64,000 bases of DNA from Aplidium turbinatum. Taxonomy: Eukaryota; Chordata; Ascidiacea; Aplousobranchia; Polyclinidae. The position numbers were made by a program, and so were the translations under genes. Below the pieces are notes generated by a model, which worked only from the letters and a program-made list of their open reading frames with translations, was not told where the DNA came from and ran no database searches. The stretch lies in the NCBI GenBank assembly GCA_918807975.1, contig OU964918.1:57830477-57894476 (forward strand), in the 5' to 3' direction. Shown here in pieces: positions 32,101 to 42,100 of the stretch (positions are counted from its first letter, which is position 1; each line of letters opens with the position of its first letter).

Positions 32101-35100
32101 CATTATGTGACTGTTTGGAAAGTAAAAAGTTTTCTTGAACTGTGTTGACTGTTTTGATGTATGTATGTGCAAGGACCAAAGTTTAAGAATTGCCTTCCGA
32201 GATCTTTTTATCGCATCCAGGGTTACACTTGGGGGTTGAACATTTATATTGGTATTAGTTGAATGTGAAGCCAATCTTCCTTGCCCTATTCATGATGTGA
32301 AGGTGTTTGGAATATAATATTTCCCAAAGCAATCAAATTGTCTTTCAGTTTAAAGCATATTTTTGCTATTCCGTTGCATGTCTTATGATTTGATTTTTGT
32401 ACCGTTTACATGCAATCTGTATATCTTAATCTAAAGTGGTTGGTGTGTGTTGTTCTTATGACGTCATCTTGCTCAATGTTTTAATTGTGATTATATTTTA
32501 GGACAAGTCCAGCGTGATGCAGATGCTGGAATTAGTGAAACCTTGCACTGTCGAACCTAGGACCAAGGGAGAGCTCCGATCGGCCATTGACAAATTCTAT
32601 AGTGACGTCAAATTACCTGACGGAGGCGCCCTGTTCGCCGTCTGCAGAGGAAAGGTCGGTGTTAGTGTCATCAACCGATTGGCCGCATACGCTTTCAGTA
32701 TTCACTTGGTGTTTTTTATTGAAATTTGATTTACGGCCGGTGGTTGAAGATTTAGCTTGATTGAGCGAGAAGGCAAGGAAGCCGATCTTCGTGTTTACTT
32801 TCAAGTGTGTCGCTAAGTGACTTGTCAAGGCACTGTTGGACCTACGTTCTTTTTGAGTGTCTGCCAAACACGTATCGTTAAAGGGCCACCGGTTCATATC
32901 CCACTGATGTAAATGTTATCACTCAAAGCAGTTGTAATCACGAAAATACTAGTTTGCATTGGTGGCACGTGTGAGAGCATTTTGTAGTGTATTTAAACAC
33001 GTTAAATGCCATATTTGATAAAAGGACATGAGGATCGCTTCACTGACAGCCTAATCTATTTCTCTTCTGCCAGCTTAATGCTCCACTGCTAATTACCAAT
33101 ATTAAAAACATGGCAAGGGGTTACTTACCCTTGTAGTGAAACTAAGGAACTTTCGGGTGAACCCATAGCAATTCCACATTCATTGTTTCTAATTTTGCAA
33201 CCAAGTTTAACAATCCGGTTTCTGAATTTTAAAATCTAATTTTTGGTATTGAAAATAGCAACAAATCAGGCTGGATACGTGTTGCTGCTTTCAAGGTTTC
33301 GGAAGGCCTCGACTTCGCAGATGACAACGGACGAACTGTTATCGTGATCGGAATTCCATTCCCGCCATGGCAAGACCCTAAAGTCAAGTTGAAAATGTCG
33401 TTTTTGGATGACCTGCGCCGCTCGGAGGGCTCCAATTCTAATGTAAGTCATTCACACGGAACTTGTGTTCAGTTTAGCTATGAAGAGAATAGCTATCGTC
33501 TAGCAGCTTCCAAGTGTGTTCCAGAAAAAAATGAACAAATAAGCAGTAAAAAAATAGGACCCTTGGCCCCATTCTCAAACGCAAAACAAAAAGCACATAT
33601 ACGTAGTTTGTTGTTTTTTAGGGCATTCAAGGCAACGAGTGGTACAGGCAGCAAGCTTGCAGAGCTGTCAATCAAGCCATTGGAAGAGTGATACGGCATA
33701 GATACGATTATGGCTCCATAATACTTTGCGACTACCGGTACTCCAAAAAGGAACAACTCGAAGAGGTACTTGCAAACTATTGTTAAATTCGGTAAATTAT
33801 ACTTTTATTTGCGCACATTGAATCAATGGTGTAGTACCAATTGCAACACGTACTGTCCATACAGCAAATCAGCCGCTTTTTTATTTGCTGTCTGGGTGGC
33901 TATACCACCACGCTATGGTGATATACTTAGTTCAAAAACGCAAATGTTGCACGGATTGAAATGTTGCGAATTTACTTGGCATCACCAGTCACCACCCACT
34001 CAGCAATGACATGTGATATGGTGGGTTTGAAATAGATATATTATTATTACATCTGGTCTAAACGCTAATTTGATTGTAGTAAATTTGCTTCTTTAAACGT
34101 AAAATTATAAATAATGTTTCATCTTCAGCTCCCGAAGTGGATCCAGTGCCACGTGTGTAGCTTCGATGATTGCCCGAAGTTTCTTCGTCGCCTCAAGTCC
34201 TTCTTCTGCTCCATTCGAGAAAAGGAGAGAATTCGACTTGGGTAATGACTGGAGTTGGTTGTGTTACATTGTTAGCGCCTTGTAACGCGTGTCTCACATA
34301 CTGGTCGTGTATATCTGTGTTCTATGACGAGTACTGAAAATTTGGAGTGAGAAAGACAATCTTTGTTTCTATTTTCAGTTTTTCAGGTCACAGCCCTAAG
34401 AAGGACCTTGAGCATTTCTCTCTAGAGCAGCATACTGTTCATAATCATGACAAAAATCAAGGGCTATAGTCAAAGGAGTGGCATTCACAATCGACGACAC
34501 ACCTTTAAGTGCCTTTCCAAAGACAGAACCACGTGCTCTTGAGCGGTGTCGAACTGACGCCCTATCGAACGTCGAACCAGAGCTTTCAACCACTTCGCGT
34601 GTCATTAAACGTCTTGGATGCTGAACTCGACATTCTTTGGTTACTTCCTTTTACCATTCGGCCACACAACCGTTGGTATTAAGATTTGCTTTCATTCAGA
34701 TCCATTGTTTGTGAAGAAATGTTGCTATTCGTCATTTAAAATTCCATAGCAGGCGCTCCTGTACTGGGAATGCTTGATTCAACTTTAGTGTTTGTTGTAT
34801 GGAATTACAACCAAATATCCACCATGAATCGACATTATTAAAACAGGTTGATTGGGCAGTGACGATCAGGAACGCTATGCTGTCCAGACAAGTTGTGCAG
34901 TGGTATTAGAATTTGAAAAGGTTAAGAATCGCTACTGTAGACAGCTCTTATTTTTCCATAATACTGATTTTTCTGTTTGTCGTTTTTCGCCGACCATGAC
35001 GTGCAGTCCATCGTTTCAATGTTTTTTCTATTTTGTATCACATTTTTAACGAACCAGTATGCAGTATACACACTTTGACGCTGTGTGATCTCACAGAACA

Positions 35101-38100
35101 ACGACCACCAAAGAAAGCCACAAATCTGGAGTGGAATTGGAAAAATCCCACATCCTGCCTCCCACCCCGTCTGGTCAACTGTCGTTTGGTGGGGTTGCCA
35201 CTCAGGAGTACATACAACGCTTCCCGAAAGCCAACGAGGTGGACATCCACGTTCCAAGCAAGGGATGTCCGTGGATGTGAGTTTTGTGGTGTTGTGACCC
35301 CTTCTATATTTTTGTTTCTAGGCTGATGTCCGGTGGTTTTCTTTCTTTTTGCTTCAAAAACAGTTCTTCATCCCGAAATATCAGGATCGGCCAGTTGTCT
35401 GCAACGACTCCTCCACTTCTTTTTACTGTTGGCGTCTTCAATTTTTAAGTTTTTCTTTCTCAGATCATCTTTCATTGTGTCTCCCCATGTTTTCTTTGGT
35501 CTTCGAAAATTTCTATTAAATGGACGGGAGTCTTCATGTTGAATTTCAAGCATGTCAATAAGTGTTTGCTAAGCCACAAGCCGCATGCTCTGGACTGGTG
35601 TCGAACTTACGACCTTCACATCGTCGTGCGAGAGTTCTCTTCACTCGGCCACTAAAACAGTTCCATTTTGTTTTGACTAATAGTTTAAATTGTGATCTAA
35701 CCTTTTGCGATCACGACAGTTAAGCCTTGAATCAAATTTGCTATTTCAGTACCACCCCGTACATAGCGCCCGTTCAGCACATTAGTCCATGTTTTACATT
35801 AATTCACTCTCTGCAGACGTTGAATCAATGTAAAAGATAGGCTGATGTATTGTAAGGATAGGTTATGTGCATTTTGCCAGGGTATTTTTTATTTAGTGTT
35901 TGAAGCTTCTCGTGTCTATTGGCACTTTCTTTGTCGGCTGCATAGCCGAGTGGTGACAGCCCTGTTACGTCATGCGAGAAGATGCCGGTACGGTACCACT
36001 CAAAAGCATGTGGCCGTGTTTTTAGCAAGACACTGGCATTTCTGAATATGGACACGACGATTGGCTTTCTTGCCTTCCGGTCCACTTTAGCTAAATCTTC
36101 AACCATCTGACGTAATCGTGGATGCGACAAAAAATGCTTTTCTGTTTTATTGTTGTGTCAGCATTGTAGCTTCCCTCTGGTAAAGTTAAGCTATGAAGAA
36201 TGAACCCTACTAAACTTTATTGTGATCAGGGAGAAGATGTACAAGCCTACCCGCCAACCACATCTTAGTGGCGATACTCAAAGCAGTTTCTTCAACGCTG
36301 GATGTCGCAAAAGAGCTTCCGACTGTAGCTCAAGGTTTGTCTCGTCTTTGTTTAGCTTTAAGTTAGTTATATAATATGTAAAGGGCATAGAAGCGTGCCC
36401 AAGGCAGACAAAGATTAACCTACTTAAACCAACAAACCGACAAAACTAACACCAACATACACCTAATACACACAGCAAACAACAGAGAATCTTGGAAACT
36501 TTTCATACAAGAGGCAGTCAATGCTTGGAATCAAGTGCGACAATAAAAGAAGAAAGGGCATATTGCTTTATGCAGACACAATAAGTGGTGATGATAGAAC
36601 CATTCATTTGAGATTTTACAAAGTAAATCTCCGTTGGCTTTGTATCAGTTGCATTTCAAAGTCAGACTTCAGTGAATAATCTCGCTTTGCAACTCAACAG
36701 CTCCACCCCGAAAAAGAAAGGAACCCTCATAGATGCGTTGGACGGGTGCGGTGACGTCGCTCGTGACGTCATAAGCGATGAGCTGGCGCCAGACGAGATC
36801 GGGGAGGCTGCGGTAAGACGACGTCATTTCGTGTTTTAGACTGAAAGCCTTCCCTGAGATTATGAAGTTGTTTTCTTGATCAATTAAATCGACTTATTTT
36901 ACATTGTTTGAACGTCTGCGAACACTGAATAAATCCAAAAAGGACATGTTTGCTGACTGGGCTGGAATTGAAGTTTAAAAGCTTCGAGAATATCATCACC
37001 CTATCATAAAGGATAGTTATCCCAGGTTGCATCAAGTACACCTGTCATTCACTAAAGACCTTAACATGTTGTTTCACTCTTATTGGGGTCATCAAAAGGG
37101 ACTTATTGAGATAGAATCCAAGTCATGTGCTGTCTTTTACTTTCCTTAATGTTGGAATCTCCTCTAGGCTCATCGTGTGTCCACCCATCTACTGGTTATG
37201 GACAAACGGATGGAAGACGAAAGATTAAAGAGGAAGAAGAAGATTAAACTAAAGGTGAGATTTTGATGTGGACAAACATATAAGAGCAAGAGGTCAACGC
37301 GAAAAATTAGTTTAACAATTTTCTTCGTCGTCTTCAGACTTTATCTCTGTTATAGTTAGTACCCGATTTAGATCAAATTTTCTGCACACTGCTACGTATA
37401 TAACTTTGCCGTCATTGAGTAATTTTATCATCACGGTAAATCGGCTCATTTTTGCTTGGAAACATTTTATTTCAATGCACATTATGACTGAAAGTATGGT
37501 ACTATTTTATCACCGTCGTCATGTACAGCGCCCAGGAGCATAGTTTGCACTGTGCATGTGGCACTACATGAATGTTATTATTAGATACGCGAGACGATTC
37601 TTTCAAAGCAGATTCCTGGTTTCTTTCTACCGATTGCAAGGTTGTAAACGCCGAAAATTTTTGTCGTGTCTAAAGCGGCTCTCAATATTCCAATGTTGGG
37701 AATTTTTGGGTTCCATATCCTTACAGTAGTCCTTCTGGTACTCTGTGACGCAACTACGGCTTGTCTATGTGACCGAATTGTTTGCGTTATTATAAGTTTG
37801 ATTAACTTAAAGCAATTGTTAACTAATTGAAACATTGCAGCCACCGTCGCGCGTTGTGCCTCCCGAACCAGCTTGCTGCTCCTACGACTCCACGAGGAAC
37901 ACCGAAAGAGGTTGGTGATGATTTTGTATGTTGTGACGGTTTTGTGTTCTTCAACACACTCATGAGATGTTGCCCAACATTTGGTTGTTCGTGAGCCCCT
38001 ACAAGACCCTGGATCCTGCTCGTCAATAAAAATCAAGATTTGTTTTAACGTGATTTAATTCACCACCTTAGCTAGAAAGCCTTAGGATTATCAGGTAATG

Positions 38101-41100
38101 TTACTTAACTTTGCATAAACTAGGTCAAAGAATTTCTAATTAACGTTGTTAGTGGGGAACTTTCTTTTGGAGTCGCTCCATCTGGAACATTCTGGAAGGC
38201 TTTTGTGATGTGCAGTTTGGCGTGGCTGCGTTTCGGCTGTTGACTAAAGGCACACGTACCCTGTGTGTGTGTGTCGTATCCGGGCTTACACCCTGTGGTT
38301 AAAGATTTAGATTAAGTAGATTGGAAGACAAGGAATTCAATCTTCGTGCCCACCTTCTTCAGGTATGGCTTACAAAAAGTATCCTGCCAAAAACACAACC
38401 GCTCTTGAGCGGTGTCGAACCGGCGCCCTTTTGGGTGCTGTACCAGGGCTCACACCACTCGGCCATGCAGCCAACCTACCTTCATCAGCTATTTTTAGGA
38501 GCTTAGTATTTATTATGCACGTCATTTTTCCTGCTCTGGTATATTTACTAGGATGTTTCATTTTTTCACGATTTTTGAAATTGAAAATGCTTGGAGTCTA
38601 ATCAGATCGGATTTTGGCCACATACAGCCGATCCAAAATATTTTTTTGATCGGACGACTTTTAGAGGGTGCGCGACCCCCCCAAAGTTTGAAAATTTGAA
38701 GCGTGGGAAAATTTGCAGGAAGTATGCGATATCTCGGTAACGGAAGGAGATAGGAAGACGGGCAAGGTGTCAACTTGTTCGGAATGGCCAACTTCCTATC
38801 TGCGCTTAATACATTTTACTACCCATCTGCAACGGAAAAAAAGTTAATTGCGAAAAACTGTTTTTTTCATATTTTCGATGTTTTCTTCCCAGTTCTACAG
38901 AAGCAAAACCCTTCCAGTAACTGCAGTGATGACAAATGACATTTTTTACGAACAAAAGGTTTTGTTAAATGCACTTTGATCTAACAATGCAGGTGGACGA
39001 CTTGTAGAATATTATACTGTGCTTTTTAAGTTTTCAGAACTACATTCTTGTTCGAGTTTGTAGTAAGAAGATTTGTTAGTTATAATGTATAGGGTTGTTT
39101 TGAGAAGCTCCCGTTGCAGATTGAGTCGATGTCATTCGCCATCTGCTGGTATAATTTACCATGGATTGTCATTGCAGGTGTTAAGATTTAAGTATTGGCT
39201 ATTTGTACCCAGAAGTAGTTAGTTCAATTGCTATTATGCCAGAAACAAGACTTGACGCCAGTGAGACATTGCAGAAATTTGAAAAGCTGCCAGGGAATGT
39301 ACTACCCACAAACATAAGCGTTCTTCACCACTACATTTTTTTATGCAAGCAATGCAGTGAAACGAATCCCAAGTTCTTCAAGAAGCCTCCATGTTTTGCT
39401 GATGTCAAGGGACAGTTGATAAATGATATAGTTCATGTTTGGGTTAGTGCCAGCCTTCCGGTGATAAGCATCATTCGAGTTGAGACCAGGTTAAAACTGC
39501 TCATAAACAAATTTAAGGCAATCAAGAAAAGAAAACAGCCACAGACGGGAGCGACAGAAGGTATATTCCATGAGCTGTTTGATATCTGCAAGTGTAAATG
39601 TGCCATTCCATCACAGGTGAAGTTTTACAACGGCAGACTTTCTTGTAGCTGTCAATGGATGCACCGTATCCCAGAAGAGGAGGTTGAGTTTTTGCAAGAT
39701 CAAAGTTCTGCTAGAAAGATGTTTATTACTGCATCTCGCGACAGATCTTTTACTTTAAGGGTAAAAAAATAGATTGAGTCATCAGAGTTCTTACCAGCAA
39801 AAGTTACCAAGTGAAGATGAACCATCTTACTCTTATTCAACCAGCTCAGAAACTTCCAGCCTGGTAGCACAGGAGAGGCTAAGGCGAAGACCTGCAGATA
39901 TGATTACACCTGATATAACCGTTTCCAGCAGTGAGTCTTCGGAAGATGAGACACGAGGCTTAATTCTTGATCCTGATTTCGCCAAGACAGCAGTAACAGG
40001 TGGCAAGATGTACACAAAAAAACGAAAAATTGCCGTAAGTTCTTTAAGCTGTATGTTAGCTGACCGGCGAAACACTTCTACTCGCCAACAATCTGACCAG
40101 TTGCTTGCATGTGCTGGTGACGATATTGCTGCCTCACCGACTATCATGTATAGATGTAGGGAGAAAACAAGAAAGCTGTGTTTAGAAAAATGTGATGATG
40201 ACATCTCTGCTTCCGATTTCCTGCAGCTTCATTATGATGATCGAAATGTGAATGGTATGGATCGTTATGTGTTTTTGGTTCAAACGCATGATCGAGCAAA
40301 GAACAAAACTATGGAAAGAGTTATCGGAGTAAAGTCTTTTCTCAAGGAAATTTCTGTTAATAGTGAAGCTGTCTTTAATGCGATTATTGGTGCATGTGGT
40401 GCATTTAAGCAATGCTGAAGAATAATCATTAAGTATTACATGCCGGCAGTAATTTTTATTCTTGGGTAACATGCCCGAATTTTCGTTCTACATGATGTTG
40501 TTTATTTGTTTTGCTTTCACTGGTCACGACTGGGGGATCCCTGTTCCTGCGTTTGAGTACCTCTAGTCCGCAAGTATTGTACATACTGTTGAATTTATGA
40601 TTTTCTTTGCGTTCACATGGTGTATGACTCTTGATTTGCACAGCCACGTCAATGTCAACTGTTTTGTTTAATTACTCTGTGTTGGTAGCTTATGCTGAAA
40701 CGTTTACATGTGAGAGACACTGTGCGATAGGAGATGACGGTATTCTAAGCCAATCGCGAAAGGAAGTCCATTGTTGTGTAACATTCGATGCACACTTGTA
40801 CCCTATGCCATAGCACATGTTTGTTGCTCTCTATAACTTGTAATCACTGTAGTTACTGGTTCCAAGGGTTTTGCTTCTGTAGAACGAAACATCGAAAATA
40901 TGAAAAAAACAGTTTTTTGCAATTAACTTTTTTTTCGTTGCAGATAGGGTAGCAAAATGTATTAAACGCAGATAGGAAGTTGGCCATTCCGAACAAGTTG
41001 ACACCTTACACGTCTTCCTATCACTTTCCGTTACCGAGATATCGCATATTTCCTGCAAATTTTCCCACGCTTCAAATTTTCAAACTTTGGGGGGGGGCCG

Positions 41101-42100
41101 CGCACCCTCTAAAAGTCGTCCGATTGAAAAAATATTTTGGATCGGTTGTTTGTGGCCAAAATCCGATCTGATTAGACCCCAAGCATTTTTGATTTCAAAA
41201 ATCGTGAAAAAATGAAACATCCTAATATTTACCTTTACAGAAGAATATGCCCCATGGAGTAAATCCAACTCCGTTTGTGAACCCATTCTAGGCCAAGAAT
41301 GAATTTGAATTTTCTTGCAAGGAATTTTCTTGTATCCTTTTATTTTAACATGTTTATAAAACGTGATGTGCCTGTATCCGCCCTGTACCGTTCGATGGGT
41401 TAAATCGCTCACGACCCAGACGCCCTTACGAACTCTGACTTAAAATACACATCGTGTGAACAATGATGAGATTGAATTTGCAAGGATGCTCTAAGTTCAT
41501 TGGTTCCAAAGTGAATGAAGCACTTGGTTTCGGGCCATGTACCTGGTTCTACGCCCGGTTGAGTCAAATGTTAAATAAACTCTCACGTCCTGCCAAATTG
41601 CAATAATCTTGGTGGATTTATCTGCTGGAAAAAAGACGCCGAAATCAAGGCCCCAAGCCTCATCAGTGCGACGCTGAAGAGTGTGACGAGCACCAAGGTT
41701 CCCAACGCTTAATTAAGTTCAAAATCACTGTAGCCTACTTTGAACTACTTTTTTTGGTTAATTATTTATTTTAATTGTGGCATTCGTAGAGTTTTCATAG
41801 AGTGTTGGTTTGTACTTTGCAGTTTCTTTGGAGCGTTTACGGAATGGGCCTCCTGTTGTGTATCTCAATGAACTTCGTAGCACTCTCAACAAAGAGAACT
41901 ACGCCAAATTCAAAGCAGCCACTAGCTCTTACAAGAAGAATGGAGACTTGTCCGCTATAGTCAAGGAACTTTCTAGCTTCTTATTGGTCGATGAATCGTC
42001 ACGTGACCTGCTGAAGACCTTCGTACGCTTCATAAGGGTTGAACATCAGACGACTTACAGCGACTTAATAGAATCTTTATTAAAAAAAAATGCAACGTGA
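25901..42100 (+). CDS. RTEL1: RTEL1, Fe-S superfamily 2 DNA helicase (20 exons, 1039 aa)
   Basis: RTEL1 unwinds D-loops, T-loops and G-quadruplex DNA, protecting telomeres and limiting recombination. Exons: 25901-26125, 26588-26739, 28715-28857, 29071-29303, 29616-29766, 29915-30032, 30784-30881, 31169-31405, 31551-31683, 31881-32121, 32502-32654, 33296-33442, 33622-33765, 34129-34241, 35097-35276, 36230-36334, 36701-36812, 37168-37254, 37841-37910, 41823-42100. Phases agree at every junction (3120 nt). Walker A is SPTGTGKT with K48. The four Fe-S cysteines are C139, C157, C166 and C201. DEAH is 246-249, and motif VI is QAIGRVIR (695-702). The C-terminus has one harmonin-like domain (about 957-1030); human RTEL1 has two plus a PIP box, not seen here. 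The start of exon 7 is uncertain: an in-frame acceptor 17-18 bases earlier exists. Introns carry many insertions. Confidence 0.97.
26588..26739 (+). CDS. RTEL1: RTEL1 exon 2: motif Ia
   Basis: Contains [20 protein letters not shown], the DEAH-helicase motif Ia of the XPD family. Enters in phase 0 and leaves in phase 2. Confidence 0.97.
26791..28248. mobile_element. older 'taggcgc' long-TIR element, host of a younger copy
   Basis: Degraded inverted ends (tcttttgggtgcagacggtt and the inverse of agtctgcaccaaaaagatgt) flank the younger copy at 27151-28128. An imperfect 8-bp repeat (aaatctag / atttctag) borders it. It lies in RTEL1 intron 2 and abuts a LINE tail on its right. Confidence 0.65.
27151..28128. 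mobile_element. 'taggcgc' long-TIR element, younger copy
   Basis: The TIRs are nearly identical to those at 15331-16155, starting gggtccacgtcatttaggcg. A perfect 8-bp duplication, TGATTATG (27143-27150, 28129-28136), flanks it. The interior has a few cacacaaaatgttatattga units and no transposase ORF. Confidence 0.85.
28249..28640 (-). mobile_element. LINE ORF2 C-terminal fragment
   Basis: Minus-strand reading gives [20 protein letters not shown], then [20 protein letters not shown], then a CCHC-type knuckle [19 protein letters not shown]. This order is typical of the 3' end of non-LTR retrotransposon ORF2. At least one in-frame stop breaks it. 5' parts are absent. Confidence 0.7.
28715..28857 (+). 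CDS. RTEL1: RTEL1 exon 3: first three Fe-S cysteines
   Basis: SREQMCIHP (C139), HMCRNK (C157) and ICQFYNN (C166) match three of the four cluster-binding cysteines, each offset by exactly six from human numbering. Confidence 0.96.
29071..29303 (+). CDS. RTEL1: RTEL1 exon 4: fourth Fe-S cysteine and DEAH box
   Basis: NACPYY supplies C201; IIFDEAHNL ends the exon with the Walker B DEAH box. The exon splits the DEAH box from the following [10 protein letters not shown] of exon 5. Confidence 0.97.
30286..30575 (+). repeat. SINE family B
   Basis: Nearly identical to the copy at 11551; sits in RTEL1 intron 6. The tail aggataaagataaaacaaac is followed by a (caaaa)n-type run. Confidence 0.88.
30927..31040. 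mobile_element. palindromic MITE, partly rearranged
   Basis: Ends are tcccagacagcaaaatccgt and acggattttgttgtttagg. Extra half-core copies lie in the left arm. In RTEL1 intron 7. Confidence 0.8.
31551..31683 (+). CDS. RTEL1: RTEL1 exon 9: motif III
   Basis: [16 protein letters not shown] and [14 protein letters not shown] match the human LSYWCFSPG and [10 protein letters not shown] segments. Confidence 0.96.
32735..32890 (-). repeat. SINE family A, body/tail part
   Basis: ggtggttgaagatttagctt and aggcaaggaagccgatcttc match the family A body seen at 55300-55375. The tRNA-like head is missing. Confidence 0.6.
33296..33442 (+). CDS. RTEL1: RTEL1 exon 12: motif V region
   Basis: [20 protein letters not shown] and [14 protein letters not shown], following CRGK at the end of exon 11. 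In-frame sequence upstream (aaatcaggctgg...) could extend the exon but does not fit the family. Confidence 0.95.
33622..33765 (+). CDS. RTEL1: RTEL1 exon 13: motif VI
   Basis: [20 protein letters not shown] contains the arginine finger motif; [16 protein letters not shown] follows. Confidence 0.97.
33850..33898. mobile_element. palindromic MITE, ends only
   Basis: tccatacagcaaatcagccg and tttatttgctgtctgggt are the two family ends joined with the core deleted. In RTEL1 intron 13. Confidence 0.5.
34497..34610 (-). repeat. SINE family A head
   Basis: gctcttgagcggtgtcgaac and ccagagctttcaaccacttc are the inverse B and A boxes. In RTEL1 intron 14. Confidence 0.65.
35368..35553 (-). mobile_element. 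LINE C-terminal tail fragment
   Basis: Minus-strand [20 protein letters not shown], then [19 protein letters not shown], is the PKKTW...DRxxWR tail that ends many non-LTR retrotransposon ORF2 proteins. In RTEL1 intron 15. Confidence 0.65.
35556..35657 (-). repeat. SINE family A head
   Basis: ctggtgtcgaacttacgacc and gttctcttcactcggccact are the inverse B and A boxes. Next to the LINE tail. Confidence 0.6.
35776..35852. mobile_element. palindromic MITE, same family
   Basis: Core ttttacattaattcactctc, then tgcagacgttgaatcaatgt; ends diverged. Confidence 0.7.
35933..36125 (+). repeat. SINE family A, full-length plus copy
   Basis: ctgcatagccgagtggtgac (A box), ggtacggtaccactcaaaag (decayed B box), then a body through ggctttcttgccttccggtc to ttagctaaatcttcaaccat. 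In RTEL1 intron 15. Confidence 0.75.
36391..36546 (+). mobile_element. LINE C-terminal tail fragment
   Basis: [20 protein letters not shown], then [18 protein letters not shown], ends with a stop: the RQRLTY...NRExWK tail pattern of non-LTR ORF2. In RTEL1 intron 16, sense orientation. Confidence 0.6.
36880..36961. mobile_element. palindromic MITE, degraded
   Basis: ttttacattgtttgaacgtc and acatgtttgctgactggg; in RTEL1 intron 17. Confidence 0.6.
37500..37583 (-). repeat. dispersed repeat with 'gcgcc...agtgca' motif
   Basis: Inverse of the copy at 8703-8815: ggagcatagtttgcactgtg. In RTEL1 intron 18. Confidence 0.5.
38272..38475 (-). repeat. SINE family A, nearly full length
   Basis: Body ccctgtggttaaagatttag, inverse B box gagcggtgtcgaaccggcgc, inverse A box ctcacaccactcggccatgc. 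In RTEL1 intron 19, just left of the long-TIR element. Confidence 0.75.
39236..39772 (+). CDS. long-TIR element ORF1, cysteine-rich, unknown family
   Basis: About 178 residues from [14 protein letters not shown]. The middle has [13 protein letters not shown], then a second cysteine pair ([20 protein letters not shown]) and [10 protein letters not shown]. This has the look of a zinc-binding module with a CxC...CxC layout. I believe similar LFDI(C/A)-type proteins occur in repetitive gene families of other invertebrates, but I cannot name a domain. An in-frame ATG 33 bases earlier (39203) is also possible. It ends with TAG two bases before ORF2 opens. Confidence 0.6.
   Translation: MPETRLDASETLQKFEKLPGNVLPTNISVLHHYIFLCKQCSETNPKFFKKPPCFADVKGQLINDIVHVWVSASLPVISIIRVETRLKLLINKFKAIKKRKQPQTGATEGIFHELFDICKCKCAIPSQVKFYNGRLSCSCQWMHRIPEEEVEFLQDQSSARKMFITASRDRSFTLRVKK
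39774..40418 (+). CDS. long-TIR element ORF2, unknown
   Basis: Open for about 214 codons without an early ATG; it opens right after ORF1's stop. A short intron is conceivable: donor ...ctttaagg before gtaaaa and acceptor ...tcttaccag keep both ORFs in frame, though about 40 bases is very short. The N-terminus is Ser-rich ([25 protein letters not shown]), followed by a basic stretch ([13 protein letters not shown]). The C-terminal third ([20 protein letters not shown] through [11 protein letters not shown]) looks folded. No function is recognised. Confidence 0.5.
   Translation: MSHQSSYQQKLPSEDEPSYSYSTSSETSSLVAQERLRRRPADMITPDITVSSSESSEDETRGLILDPDFAKTAVTGGKMYTKKRKIAVSSLSCMLADRRNTSTRQQSDQLLACAGDDIAASPTIMYRCREKTRKLCLEKCDDDISASDFLQLHYDDRNVNGMDRYVFLVQTHDRAKNKTMERVIGVKSFLKEISVNSEAVFNAIIGACGAFKQC
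41233..41822. other. RTEL1 intron 19, remainder
   Basis: No recognised element. A minus-strand frame is partly open here, but I find no family resemblance. Confidence 0.4.
41823..42100 (+). CDS. RTEL1: RTEL1 exon 20: harmonin-like domain and stop
   Basis: The segment from [20 protein letters not shown] to [14 protein letters not shown] fits the helical harmonin-N-like repeat of RTEL1. It is read in phase from the 70-nt exon 19. The stop is TGA at 42098-42100. Confidence 0.93.

Larger units (their letters stand above)
38549..41224 (+). mobile_element. 2.7-kb DNA element with ~387-bp TIRs and two ORFs
   Basis: The left TIR (38549-about 38935) and right TIR (about 40838-41224) are inverted copies differing at only a few percent of positions. 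The ends are TAGGATGTTTCATTTTTTCA and its inverse. A perfect 8-bp duplication, ATATTTAC (38541-38548, 41225-41232), flanks the element, so its limits are certain. Two + strand ORFs lie between the TIRs. Very long TIRs and an 8-bp duplication recall Mutator-like elements, but no transposase catalytic domain is recognised. It sits whole inside RTEL1 intron 19, in the same orientation as the gene. Confidence 0.92.
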
